Positions 1 to 12,300 of a stretch of DNA of 64,000 bases are shown here, piece by piece (position 1 is the stretch's first letter; each line of letters starts with the position of its first letter). The translations under genes were made by a program, and so were the position numbers. The notes beneath the pieces were generated by a model, which did no database searches, was not told where the DNA came from, and saw nothing but the letters and a program-made list of their open reading frames with translations. Origin of the DNA: Anaspis maculata (lineage: Eukaryota; Arthropoda; Insecta; Coleoptera; Scraptiidae); NCBI GenBank assembly GCA_949128115.1, contig OX421961.1:81079277-81143276 (forward strand), given 5' to 3'.

Positions 1-1550
1 CCAGTGATGCATTGAACAAGTCAGCGTGAATCGATTCTTGAACCTCCTTGAACGTTTGCTTCATTGACAAGTTATTTACGTAACAACAAAAGGAGACTCG
101 TTCGCTTACGCTTCGGAAAAAACTTTACGCTCACCAATTTGTTTTACATTTACAAACAACAGAAGTCAAATTGATGGATAAGTAAACAATAAAAAACGAT
201 CGGTGAACAAGTTCATGAATCAGCAAGAAACAAATGATGAGTAATGGTGTAGGTAAATGAACAAAAAAAACAAATGCGAGATAAATAGGTAGATAAATAA
301 ACAAGAAACAGGTGAGAGATAAATAAGTAGAGAAGTTGGAGTTGGTCATACTTTTAGTAAGCAATTGGAAGGAAGAAGTATCGATAACGCATTCGCCCGA
401 AATTCCCCAGAAGTTACCCATCACAAACCCCACAGATACATTCTTACATACAAAACAGAACAATGGTTAGTAAACAGTAATCACATACAATAAAATCGGG
501 TCGAGCCAACCTGTGGCCCTCTCTTCGTCGTTTTACATAATTTCCCCCCAAATAAGAAAAGGTTAGTAGACTCAACAAGGCAGATTCATACGAGCAGGTG
601 GACCCTCCCCCCAGAACACGGAGAAGCGTGCATCGTGCAAGTCTTCTTTCCTTCGTTTACTTTCAGGTATAACTCGACAATGAACAATGAAATGAGAATG
701 AATCATCAAAAGTACTGTTCTTTACTTAGCGGCTGGTTTTGGCGTAGCAGAGTTTTTTGTCCAATTGAGCACATATGAGATGCTCTCCAAAGAAGACTGA
801 CAGTACAACTCACTACAAGACAAGAACTTATTGGATGCTCTAACCACGAAGTGGAGAGAAATCTCTGTGGCAACTATCATTAACTTGTTTAGAGGTATGT
901 TTAGATCCTACCAAAAAGTAGGGCGGTCCAGATGAGGTCCAACTTTCTATTGAAATATTTTGCCGCGTTCATTTTCATTGCTTATAATTTAAATTTAATA
1001 GAAAAAAAAGTTAACGTGATAAAGTAACTAAATAAGGAAAAAAAACATATTTTCGTAACTAAGCAACGTAGAGCATCAAACTAAGAAAATATGAGTTCCT
1101 CATACTATTGACTACCGCATAAAGCAAATCTCAAAATTATAGGCTGACCACAAAAGTTCCTGCACCATTTCAAAAAAGTACAAAATTGCAAGGTATCCTT
1201 TACCACCCTGTATTAAGCACATCGCTGTCACAAGCTAACAAGAATTTGCAGATGGTAAAAGTAGGAAGATTTATATTGAAGTTGGTGTGAGTTATTTCAA
1301 AATATGATGATTTTCAAGTGATTAACACGTTAAGCGCCAGACTAAAAAATCGAGATGTTTCCTGTAGTGCCATGTGAGACGCGGCGGGACACAAAAATTT
1401 TCTTGTCCCAGTGCGCCACGTGACACGCCTGGCGGGACACTGCCGCAAAATTTCAACTGATGATATAAAATTGAAAAAAAGCTTGATATTGGTATTGATG
1501 CTTGCATGAGCTTCTAGAAACTCCATAATTTATTCATGCATTACACATTC
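1..1550. other. gene-free AT-rich region
   Basis: I see no credible exon here. The minus-strand ORF at 131-463 is low complexity and Leu/Phe-rich, and it comes from runs of short A-rich near-repeats (related to GATAAATAAGTAGA) at about 250-330. A short inverted segment at about 1365-1440 holds two oppositely oriented copies of a GCGCCACGTGACAC-like motif; related motifs recur at 6870-6900 and 7040-7080, so this is probably an old transposon fragment. Confidence 0.4.
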
Positions 1551-1609
1551 CCAGTCTTCGCATTCCTACAGGGTGTAACAGAGAAGTGGAAACACCTATA
1601 TATTTTTTT

Positions 1610-1940
1610 TCCCTGGCACTTTTTCAGAAAATTCTTTGAAAGGGTATAACGATTTTGGCTATTGCGGAGCTGTCAGTGTCAATAATTTCTTTTTGCTCCT
1701 TCAATTTTTTGACAAATGACGAGTTTTTGACATTTTTTCTAAACTTTTTTTCCAATTCGCAGCAATGAAGACTACATATTTTTATCCCTGTGGTAGCATA
1801 CAATTTTTGTTCCTGTCATTACCTTTTTGTTGTAGTAATACAGATGGAATTGGCTATATTTTTTTCTATTGCATTTTTTCAAAAAATTCCCTCAAGGGGT
1901 GTAACAATCTTGATTATTGCGCATCTGTCAGTGTCAATAT
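1610..1940. repeat. direct duplication of about 85 bp
   Basis: The blocks at about 1615-1695 and 1860-1940 are diverged direct copies. Both run from a CATTTTTTCA-like start through AAGGGGTGTAAC to ATTGCGCATCTGTCAGTGTC. They are separated by an unrelated 160-bp spacer. A TACAGGGTGTAAC motif just upstream, at about 1568, matches the transposon-end motif that recurs across the window. Confidence 0.5.
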
Positions 1941-1959
1941 TTTCATAGTCCTCTAATTT

Positions 1960-3370
1960 TATAATATAAACTGCTCAATATTTGAAATGTCGGTATCGAA
2001 AATTTTACCCTTTTCTCAAAATGATATGAAACTGACACAACCGATTCCAATTTCCACATTAAAGTCTGTCTGTCTGTCTGTATTCCTGTCTCTGTGTAAT
2101 TTGCAATGATAACTTCTAAACAGTTGATCCAAGTGAGCCTCAATTTGGTGTGTGCGCATGGTTTAGGCGTCCAATGAACTTGAAACAGATTTCAGTTGAA
2201 ATTTGCCTCCAGAGGGCGCACTTGCACCGTCTCAGTTTTGGAATTTTTGACTTATGAACCTCAATGTAGAGATCTTTGCTGATCCTCCGTTAGTTGAGGA
2301 ACACATTCCAACATTTTGATTTTAAGATGTCTCACAATTATAGCTTCAATTTCTCGTTTTCCAAAAATCTGTGTTTATTTTCCAAGTTCGTGTTGAACCA
2401 TTACAGAAACGGGCGAGTAAAAAAACGCAGTATGTAGGTGTTGTTTTACAATTTTTTGCAAAAAAGTCCGTGAAGGCTGACTCTAGGAGTGATCACTACT
2501 TGTTCGTATCTGTAATGGTTCACCCATCAGGGCTTGAAAGAAGAGTCAAAGCAGAGATTTTTGAAAAATAAGAAATGGAACCTATATTTTCATTTTTGAG
2601 ACATATGCAGACCAAAATTTTAAAATGTGTGTTTGGACTAACAAAGAATCTAAAAATTTGATCTCAGATCCGTACATCAAAAATTCCGATATTGATACGG
2701 TGCAAATGTAGTGCTTTCTGGAGGCGGATTCCAGCCAAAATCTGAGAAGCTCATTGGACACCTTGACCATTCGCGCATATGAAATTTCAGCTGAATCGGG
2801 TCTACCGTTTTGGAGTTTCATCAACGATTACACAGAGATAGAAACACAGACAAACAGACAGACATGAAATGGTCTAAATAAATCTTCTGGGAGACTGAAG
2901 AATGGATATATTCGTCAAACTCCAAAAACAATTTTCATGCGCATTCACAAGATTTTCTTTTTCATTCGAGAATGACAACCAAGAAAGTAAAATAGGGTTC
3001 CAGAGAGCGCGGATGTTATCAACTGTTCAAGCAAGAAGCATGCAAAATTACAGGTTCTTATCAACAAAAATTAGATTTTATCGACGCGACGACCAAAATA
3101 ATTATTGAATTGCAACTTTTACAACAAAAAAAACATAAAAAATATTTTTCCCTCTAAAACGTGGATCTGTTGAGCTAAGCACAATTTTGCAATGCTTCAC
3201 ATTACACCCTGTAAAGAATGTAATTGGGTTACAAAAATTACCAACAGGGGAGATTGCTGAAAGATGTACCTATCGACTAAAGAACCGTGGAAACGAAATC
3301 GAATGATATTATTTTGAAAAAGGGTAAAATCCCCGATACCGACATATCAAATGTGCAGTTGAGGTGACAC
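1960..3370. repeat. foldback (long inverted repeat) element
   Basis: Nested inverted segments pair across this region. About 1975-2030 (ATTTGAAATGTCGGTATCG and on) is the reverse complement of about 3298-3360, and about 2040-2280 is a diverged reverse complement of about 2650-2880. The inner arms carry mirrored TCTG/CAGA microsatellites, with (TCTG)4 at 2067 and CAGACAGACA near 2855. No transposase ORF is recognisable. It is probably a non-autonomous DNA transposon; the outer ends are approximate. Confidence 0.55.
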
Positions 3371-3835
3371 ATTTTTAATTTTTTTGCATTTTTCTTATTC
3401 CGGGCACTGAAAACTACAAAAATTTTGTTTTCCTAAAAAAGAAGAAGCAACAGAATTCTATTGAAATGAATTGTGTTTTATAATTTTATTGTGCTCTACT
3501 TAGGTTATGGGACCAATGTGGCTGTTTGCAAGCACTTTTACAAAAAAATAATTTTCAGGATTCATGATCCACCCTGTATAGAAAACAAAAATTCTTTGCA
3601 GATTCAGAGGTTGATTTTTTGTACTCATTTTTTTTCCATGAACAGTTCACTAAAATCTTTTGAAACAACGAAAATAAAAGCGATCGAAGGACCAACTATT
3701 GTGCCTCCATAACTTCAAAATTAAAAAACAGAAATGTTTTAACAACTTTCCAGCACTCTTCTACACTTCCATATCACGCACCTTCAAGGTGGTCCGACAC
3801 TTTTGAATCACCCTGTATGTATAATGATTATACAT

Positions 3836-4512
3836 ACTATAATGTGACAGTTGTCACCGTCATCTCGACGCGCGATGCATCCGCTAGTGGAAATCTCCAA
3901 GAGTACGCCACGAAAGTAGGGAAACGTGATCCCCCAAGATTGGCGGCTCCTCGCTGACGGTGCTAGGTGAGCGGTGGTCACTGAAGAGAATGATGGCCAA
4001 GCGGCCAAGCGCGGTAGTACTATATGGAACACAGTAAAATGTCCACTGTCCAGTGGCTTCTGTGAAGCTGAGAAAACTTCCTTAGATGGACAATAATCTA
4101 TGAGGTTGGATTGCGCGAGACAAGACGCGCATGAGTAAATGCAATGTGTTGGCCACTTGTCCATTTCCTATATCTATGCATCTTCTTCTTCGTCCATGTT
4201 TGCTTTTTCAATAGGTGAAAGCTAGAGTAAGAAGTCCTCACTACTCAGTGATTTTCATTCCATTTCTTTTAGTACTGCCGCGCTTGGTCGCTTGACATAT
4301 TTTTCTTCAGTGACCACTGCTCACCAGCAGGGTCAGTGAGGAACCACCAACCATGGTACAGACGATGTCTCTTGTCGACCACAGCGACTTCCACTGTAGG
4401 GGGGCTCACGTTTCCCTACTTCCGCTGATTAGCCTCAGAAATTGCCACTGGGGGTGCATCGCGTGCATGACGATGATAACCTCGATGACAACTGTCACAT
4501 TATACTTGGCAC
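3836..4512. repeat. inverted-repeat element
   Basis: The segment TATAATGTGACAGTTGTCA at about 3838-3860 and the following 140 bp are mirrored at about 4310-4507, which ends TGACAACTGTCACATTATA. The arms are diverged by small indels, and the spacer of about 250 bp contains nothing recognisable. The 118-codon minus-strand ORF across the left arm is an accidental reading frame in the repeat. Confidence 0.55.
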
Positions 4513-4729
4513 ATCTATTAAGACGTCAAAATCTAGTTAGCACCGTACCATTCGTGTCAACACTTAATATTTCCCACAGCTTGCTCCAATAAAGTGAGTC
4601 TTGAAATTGATTATAGTTGTGTCTTTTAGTGGATGTGAGTTGCCGAAATTCAAGTCGGTCATGGAAGGCACCATAATTTCGTCGACTGCCAATAAAATTT
4701 TCAGGATGCAGTAGGAATGCGCGAGATAT

Positions 4730-5910
4730 GGCATAGAATTGCTTGAGGTGATAGGATGGGATTGCATCAGATAGTGAGGGATTGCGTGATCACGTTTAAT
4801 ATCGTGATTATCACGTAGCAGTCATAGCATAGCATATGATCACGTGGGATAACGTAAATTGACTTGTCATCGCGTGGGATGATAGCATGATTACGTGTGG
4901 GAGCATAGGGTGGGTTTGCGTGATAGTGTGGGATCACGTGAGATAATTCCTTACGATCAGCATTTGATCAAGTTCGGTAACGTGGAATAATATAAGATTG
5001 CGTGGGTTCATGCCATAAAATCGTGTGGAATATAAGCGTGGGATCGCATAGGGTAGGCGAAATGGTAAGACAACCCGTGGGGTGGGATAATGATAATGCC
5101 GTGGAACCATGGGAAAAGAAGCGTGGGATTGCATATCATCGCTTGGGACTGATGATATGAAATAGAGCGAGATCGCATGGAATATTGACGGAGGATCACT
5201 TGAGTAGATGGGTAATATCGCGTGAGATGGCGTGAGATAACGTGGTACATCAGCGTGCAAGATTGCTTATGAAAATGGCGTGAGATAGCGTGGCACATTA
5301 GCTTGAGATTGCGTATGATAGTGGCGTTAGTTGGCGTTTTCATATAGTGAGTTTACGTGGAATGACGTACGATCGTGTGTTATCATGACGTGAGAATACA
5401 TAGGATGACGTACGTATCATTCGCTTTGGATGGCGTGAAAAGGCTTGCGATACAGGCGTGCGATCACTTGGGACGATGGCGGGGAATTGCGTCGAAATAT
5501 AGCGTAAGATCGTGTGAGGCGAGGTATAAGGTCTTGTGTGATACGGCGTGATATCGCGTCGGGTATCTAGCGTGATAAGTTGTCGAGCGTGGGATCACGA
5601 GAGATAACGTTCGATATCTCCTGGGGTTATTGGCTTACGATCACACGAGATTGCAACGAACGGCGGTAGGATTATACGTAGGATATCCTAATAGGGAGTT
5701 TGCGATTTCACGCAACGTACGACGTAACGCGACGTAGAACGTGGAAATTCCCCTGTAACTAAGGAATTCCAAACAACAAACTCGTCTATTTTCACGTTGA
5801 AAGTAACGTTACGTCGTACGGACGTGTGCACGCAATCTCCCCAGTGGAAATGTAACGTGGAATGACGTAAGATTGCGTGCGATGACGTAGGTCGCTTGGG
5901 TGCACCGAAA
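4730..5910. repeat. degenerate tandem repeat rich in GCGTGRGAT
   Basis: For over 1 kb the plus strand is built from variants of GCGTGRGATNRCGTRGGAT, in which GCGTG, ACGTGG and GGATNRCG recur every 10-26 bp. The strand is strongly asymmetric: it is rich in G and T and poor in C. Units vary too much for a fixed period to be read by eye. Many units contain CACGTG or ATCACG. The overlapping minus-strand ORFs (4934-5260, 5008-5343) are His/Pro/Ser-rich readings of the repeat and not genes. Confidence 0.7.
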
Positions 5911-7740
5911 TGTCCCTTCGAATAAGAGTTCCAGACAATAATATTTTGCATCAGCTGAGAAACTCTCAACGAAATCAGTACTGCAAAGTGTATCAAGAAT
6001 GTCAAAAAAATTGACATCCGTAAAAAAATATTATAAGGAAGAACTAAGATCACCATCAGATCCACAATGGTCAAAATAGATACACAATTTGACGGAATTT
6101 TCTGAAAAAATGTCAAGGAAAAATTTACACTTCCCTATGACAAGCAGATTTTGCTTACAACGCTTTGAGGTTTGATATACGGGCTTTTGTTCCGATGCAT
6201 GTCGTTGAGATATCACAAATTTCTCATTGAGATCTTCTGCGAATATCAAATTCAACAAACACAGGATAATGACAGAAACAAAAGAATTAACCTTGTGGAG
6301 AAAAATATTCAATTCAATTGCGGCGATTGAAATAAACGTTGTCAAAAAAATGTCAAAAAAAAGGTGTCATCAGTCAAAAAAAGTGCCAGAGAAAAATTAT
6401 GGAGGGGATTCTACTCCTCTGAGACACCTGCATACAAGTGGTGCTACTTGAAAAAATCAAGTTATAGGCTGCTCTGTCAAAATGGGGCACCCTGTATAAG
6501 GCAAGAAAATGTGAAAAATGCACTTCGACTCATCATTTATAATGACCTCTAGTTCACTTTAGTATCAAACGGCGTAGGTGCAGTCGAGGTCTCCCATATC
6601 AATGGCTCACCCTGTATAGGCAAAGAAATAAATACAAACTGATATCAAAAATGTAAGATATAGTTCAGTAATAGTAACACTACTGAATGAATGCAGGGTA
6701 ACTATTCGTCACCAAAAAGATTTATTGAAAGTGAAATTTCGAAATTTCGTAGCATCCGAGTTACACTTTTTCCGGTAACATGAGGTCCATATTCTCACTC
6801 AGGATTATCGTGGAAGACTTACCTATGCATAAAACGTGATATTTCCAACAACAAAAAAATTGCATTCCCCCAGTGCCACGTGACCTGCCAGGAGGGTCAC
6901 GGCTTTTTTTTCGATTTCTGGAACCATTAACACAAATAAAACGGTATGGTGTACTTCAAAAAATTAATTACTGCATGGAATGGTGGGGATGAGCTTGCAC
7001 TTCCTAACGACCCTTTCAAAAAAATGTAGCGCGGCACCAGCGGAAACGCGCCGGCGTGAGACGCCGCAGGTCACATGGCACTCAACGTGTTCAGAGATTA
7101 AAAACCGAGCAATTTTTTTGATGACCCACTTCAAATTGTGACCAGTATAGATAGGAAATCAGTCCATTCTGGACCTCGTTGAAGTACTCGAAGTTAGCAA
7201 TGAATGCATTCCTATTATTAATATAGTTAGTAGGAAAATTATCTATATCCGAATTTTTACTGAAGATGTAAATAGGTATCGGCCTTTTAAGGATGGAGTT
7301 AAATTGGTAAAATACCATTCAGGTCTCTCTCGGAAGCTATAAGGAGGTTATTTGGTTTGAGCCTGAATACATTTTCAGAATCTTAAAAAATGAATGGTAA
7401 ATTTCTGTCAAGGAATGAGCACGCTGGAATTTATTCCGCAACACCTTATATTTCACCAAAAATTTAACTCTATCCTTGAGTATATCTTCGTTATTTCTAC
7501 GAGTAGGTACAACAATTTATAGTAGTAAAGATGTTGAGAGACAGGCTGTAAAGTTGGTTATGATTCCATATATCTGGTAACGTAATATTTCTTCATAAAC
7601 CAAGTTATACCTTCAGAATTTATTTCCTTCATATCTCTCTGGAGTCACTGATTGAATCTTTCACCTATCTGCTCTCTCACCGCTATCCTCGTACATTGAA
7701 TACATTTTGTTGTAAATATATGAATGATTAGTAGGAGCTA
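5911..7740. other. no gene recognised; transposon debris
   Basis: The ORFs here are short and have no family resemblance. CACCCTGTATA-type motifs, which look like ends of Tc1/mariner-like elements, occur at about 6489 and 6609. Two oppositely oriented GC-rich blocks at about 6870-6900 and 7040-7080 (CCACGTGACCTGCC and its inverse) probably bound a small element related to the block near 1.4 kb. Confidence 0.35.
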
Positions 7741-8007
7741 TTCATATACAGGGCGATTCAGAAGTGTCGGACCACCTTGAAGATGTACGATAAGATGTAG
7801 TAGCGATTGAAGTAGAGAGAAAGTACGGGGTGTTTATAAGAGACTGTGATCGCGACAGGCTTGGGCCAGGCCGAAAAACGTAGTAACAGGTGCAATTGTA
7901 GTGATCAAGAGGGGATTCCAAAGGCGATGCGATCACAGACGTTTATAAACACCCGGTATTATTATAGCTGAAGCACTATTTTTTAGGCTGTGGTTTATAT
8001 ATACTTA

Positions 8008-8250
8008 CAGCCGTATTCATACCTCGCTTTTAAGCTAAAAGCGCTATTAGAGCGATGCGCATTTAGGGGCATTTCTCATATTTCAGTGTTCAAAAATACA
8101 TTATTGCGATTGGGAGCGATTGTATGTACTTGATTACAATTAATTTGCGAGTTAACGTGTATTTTTGAACACTGAAATATGAGAAATGCCCCTAAATGCG
8201 CATCGCTCTAATAGCGCTTTTAGCTTAAAAGCGAGGTATGAATACGGCCC
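8008..8250. mobile_element. 243-bp palindromic MITE, GGGCCGTATTCAT family
   Basis: The ends are (C/G)(A/G)GCCGTATTCATACCTCGC and its reverse complement. The two arms of about 90 bp are almost perfect inverted repeats. A TTA trinucleotide flanks both sides (8005-8007 and 8251-8253), as expected for a 3-bp TWA target duplication of the PIF/Harbinger type. There is no coding capacity. A related element lies at 39813-40213, and a possible relative lies at 61661-61894. Confidence 0.8.
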
Positions 8251-8264
8251 TTAGTATTCTTTTA

Positions 8265-8555
8265 CTAAGTACTAGAAAATCACCATCCTAATTCAGGAAT
8301 AGGTTAATAATGATGTGCTTCACGACTAGTAGTAAAAAATAATATATTATACCAAGGTTGGGGAAAGTATAATTATACATATAGCTGAAGCGCCAGTTCA
8401 GATCCCGAAGTGCAGCTAAGGGATATAAGGCGCTTCAGCTATAATAATTTTCACGACCGTGGTTTATACACATGTTTTTTTTTACTACTAGATCGCCATC
8501 CTAATTCAGGAGCAGGTTAATAATGATGCACTTCACGGCTAGTAGTAAAAACACA
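8265..8555. repeat. direct repeats of about 70 bp flanking a small palindrome
   Basis: About 8273-8340 and 8488-8552 are direct copies, sharing CATCCTAATTCAGGA, GGTTAATAATGATG and CTAGTAGTAAAAA. Between them lies a small inverted repeat (TATAGCTGAAGCGCC at about 8380 against GGCGCTTCAGCTATA at about 8430). This may be an insertion within a duplicated sequence. Confidence 0.55.
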
Positions 8556-8609
8556 GTTTTTTTCGCGGAAGCTATCTAGCATCAACAACACTGATGTTAC
8601 TACTATGAG

Positions 8610-8834
8610 TTACGAGGCTCTCGAGCGATTGAGTACATTCGAAAGTAAACGCGGAGGTATACTGGCATATTCGAGGCGGTGGCTATGGAATGTTGGAAAA
8701 AGCTGGAGATCCTGACGCGCGAGTAAGACATTTGTACATTTGGCGGAGGTGCGACGCGTCGCGAGCCCACCAGGAAAGATGTCACTGACCAGGGCAAGCA
8801 GGATTAAAGTCGCAGCGAAAGTGGACAAACACAT
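8610..8834 (-). CDS. candidate small secreted protein, 74 residues, unknown
   Basis: I do not recognise a family. Reading from the first true ATG (8834) gives 74 residues. Residues 1 to about 23 look like a signal peptide: MCLSTF, then a hydrophobic core ATLILLALV, then small residues and a possible cleavage after GGLA. A dibasic RR follows directly. The remainder has one Cys and no other motif. The ORF lies about 320 bp beyond the 3' end of the SINA-like gene, on the same strand, in DNA that is more GC-rich than its surroundings. It could be a short exon of a peptide-precursor gene or chance; nothing else supports transcription. Confidence 0.25.
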   Translation of the reverse strand: MCLSTFAATLILLALVSDIFPGGLATRRTSAKCTNVLLARQDLQLFPTFHSHRLEYASIPPRLLSNVLNRSRAS

Positions 8835-9157
8835 CGGCAAATTAAGCGAAGCGTTATCTAAGTGCGGTAATTCAATTGACTTGTACCTATTTAGTAGTTC
8901 AGCAATAATAAATCAATAGTATATGTTTAAACGTTCGTCCCTCAATCATCTAGATCATCTCATGCTCTGGCAACATCTAGACCTTATTTAAACCAAGACT
9001 TGAAGCAGTCCATGCGAAGTGGCTGCCTGCTATGGAGAGCGTGTGCCAAAAAAACAATACTTGAATTAAATTTACTATCTTTATACAAATATCATAAAAT
9101 ACAGTGATTATATCAATCGTCACACAGCAACGTAAGGACATAATAACAAAACAAATA

Positions 9158-9349
9158 TCAAGCTTGTTTAATGGTCACTTTGTAGAATATGGTATTGTAT
9201 GAGTTGACGTACGTCTTCAAAATATCCATTGGAATTCCAATGCACAACCCTGTTTCAATGAGCTCGTCAATCTCGTACTTTGTATCGTCATGGCAAATTT
9301 CAGAAATTTTGATTTTCCGATTAGCATATTGATCGGTGTACAACGAAAC
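9158..9349 (-). CDS. sina: SINA-like exon 5 (C terminus)
   Basis: Acceptor TGTTTTAG/GTTTCGTTG in phase 0. It encodes 63 residues beginning VSLYTDQYANRKIKISE and then the stop codon at 9158. The length fits the last beta strands of the SIAH substrate-binding domain. Confidence 0.8.
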   Translation of the reverse strand, partial: VSLYTDQYANRKIKISEICHDDTKYEIDELIETGLCIGIPMDILKTYVNSYNTIFYKVTIKQA

Positions 9350-12300
9350 CTAAAACAAATTCATAATATGACATAAAACACTCTTTTGTGGCTAGATACA
9401 ACATTTCTAGAATTAATTCTCCCTGCCGTAGTTCGATCTGAATATAACCAGTATACTCGAGAGTCGAGAGTATACTATACTGGAAATAGAGAAAAACAGG
9501 TGCTTTTCTGGAAATAATTCAAACAAAGGCGAGAGTTTTTTTGCATGACAGGATTTTAGCCCCCACTTCAATATATCAAAAGTCTTTGTCTCTGAGACTG
9601 CTGTCAATTAGTATACAGAGTGATTTAAAAAAAAAAGTGATGTACGAGAAAAACGGTTTCTAGCCAGTTCTGTAGGCTTTAGTCTTCCAATAAACATTTT
9701 ATAAATATACATCCCAACAACTGCCGTGTATTTATCAAGTTATAGGGTGAAAGCTATTTTTGATCTTAATTTTTTTTTTGTGGAACTATCTCAGATTGAA
9801 ACCGGGCTCAATTTTTTGCAAGCTTATAATATCATGCTGAACCTATGGAAAGTATAGGTACATCCTGTAGCTGCTGCCTTTCAATTTACAGGGTGAAGAA
9901 TCATTTTTACGTTTCACTTTTTGTTTGGTAGAATCGGCCCAAACTACATATTATGGTTCTTCTGTAGACTTGGAGTTTCTAGTCGAACATATACATATCT
10001 GCTACGACTACGTTTCAATTAACAGATTTAAATGTTTGGTTATCGAAAATTCACACAATCTAGAAACGCAACCAAATATTCAAAACAGTAAAATTAAAAA
10101 CGCATCTGCAGCAGAGATGAATATGTTTGATATAATTGACTAGAAACCTCAAGTCTACAGAAGAACCATACTCAGTTTTTGTTTGAGTCGATTTCAGCAA
10201 GAAAAATTAAAACGTAAAAATAACTTTCCAACCTGTGAATTGAAATAAGGTGGCAGTTGCAGGTATGTATCCTTTTTAGATGTTCAGCGCCGCAACATGA
10301 CATCATAAGCTTGCAAAAATTGAAGAAAAAATAAAAGATAGGTAAACAATAGTTTTCACCCTGTAACTTGATACACAGCAGTTGCTGGGATGTATATTTT
10401 TAATGAGTATATGTTTATTGGAAAAATATTGTCTATCAAACTAGCCGAAAACAGTTTTTCGCGAACATCAGTTACAGTTCTTCAAGAAAGGAAGAAGAAT
10501 GAAAGAAAGACAGTCACGGAATATAACCAACTCTCACCCTGCATACTGATTTGTAGTCATTCTACTGAAAATAAAAAGTGAACGAGTTAGCAGTTTAACC
10601 TATAACGAACTTGGATCATGCCCATGTTACGCTATCAACATAGAGGCTTTAGCGTTCGACAAACAATAGTATGTTGGTAGATTTCCAATTGCTTATTATT
10701 GAAGCCTTGATTGAGATGGCAAATTCTGGCCTACGTACTCTCGTATTCCTTTCCAGCGTAGCGACAAAGACAGTTTTGAACACGCTGTATAGACCGGGAT
10801 GTATTTTTAAACAGACCTGATAACAATACAGATTGATGTCTTCTGAACGTCCCAAATATTGCACCACCCAGTACATGACATCGTTCTTCAACGTTCTATA
10901 CAAACAGAAGGCCTCGCCAAAAGTCGTAATTAACTGGAACCATAAAATATAACAGCAACAGTCCATCCCAACATTTACAGAGAAATGAAAAACTTACTTG
11001 AACCTCACACGTGGGTTTGACATCTCGCCACGTGAAAATATTCTCTTGCCCAATAAAAACTTTCGAATCGTGTTTATCGAGGCTGTGCTTGGTCAACTCG
11101 GATACTTTTCCAGTCCACTGGCACTCGTCGTCCAGTTTGCAGCAGTAATCTCTAAAACTTCATAATATACGATTAGATATACAAAAGACTAAACTGCGCA
11201 ACATCGAATGGGTCACACCGAAAATATTGGATTTGGAAAATACGGAACACGAGACAGCCCAAGTACAGTACTACAGTGTATAAGGGTGACATAAATAAAA
11301 CGGTATGAAATTGCCATACATTCAACATGCTTCCATACGCGCTTCCATATAAAGAAAATGTCTCTTTCTGGATTCCAACATTGATAGCATCAGAGGTAGG
11401 TAACATCATAATTTTTCTTATTTGATTTATTCCCGTAGCTTCTTTATCTACAGCGTACGGGGTGGTATGAAAAAACAACTTCTTGGTTTTTCAGTGATAA
11501 CACTTTTTCTTGACCTATTTCCAAAATTCAAAGTGCATACTGAAGTTAGAGCCTCAAATAAGAAGACCTCCCGCAATCAACTCCAAACCAACATTCAAAA
11601 TGTAGGCTTTCAATACCTGACAGTGGCCCAAAGTTTAATCGGTCCCGGAATCCTGTTTGGAGTGAAAATTGAATGAAAATTTTGAAATTCTGAACATTAT
11701 TCAGTATAGTATAAGTATTTTGGGCTTGAATGAGACTACTAATAAAAGGGCCAAGTAGAAAACCCCAAAATCTATTAGAACGCTGAACGAAGGCCGTGCC
11801 GCCCCATTCGGGGTAGATTAGGAGCTAAGGATTCAGTATGAATTAACAGGAACAGGGCATAAGCACACAGCTTTGGAAGACGTTACCGAGCGTTTTCTAA
11901 AAATCTCTTAGTACTGAAATCATAACAATCCAGATTCAGACAGTAGTGTCCTTTCATGCTTGTTTTTATTACCTCAACAGACTGAGTAGTTTCTCGCAAA
12001 TTTGGAAAAAAATCATTTCATAGATCTAAAACTCAAAAACTGTAAAGTGGCAACTTCCATGCCCTTGGGTCTCGAGCGGTTTGATTATGTCGACCGACAT
12101 TCTGTTTGAATACGGACCAGAACATCCTTACCTAACTATGCCACTCGATTCCAGATATCGACGGTTGCCAAGTAGTAGTTCAAGGGCACTGCGTTGTGAC
12201 GTCAGTGTGGCTAGTACAAAAGTAGGCGTGTTTTTGGCGCGAACAATTTATTTCAAACTCTGATCTTTCTTCAAGAAATGAGCTATTTTTTGTGGTGCCA

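Noticed and set aside
3808..4164. 118-codon minus-strand ORF
   Set aside because: It falls within an inverted-repeat arm and has no recognisable domain.
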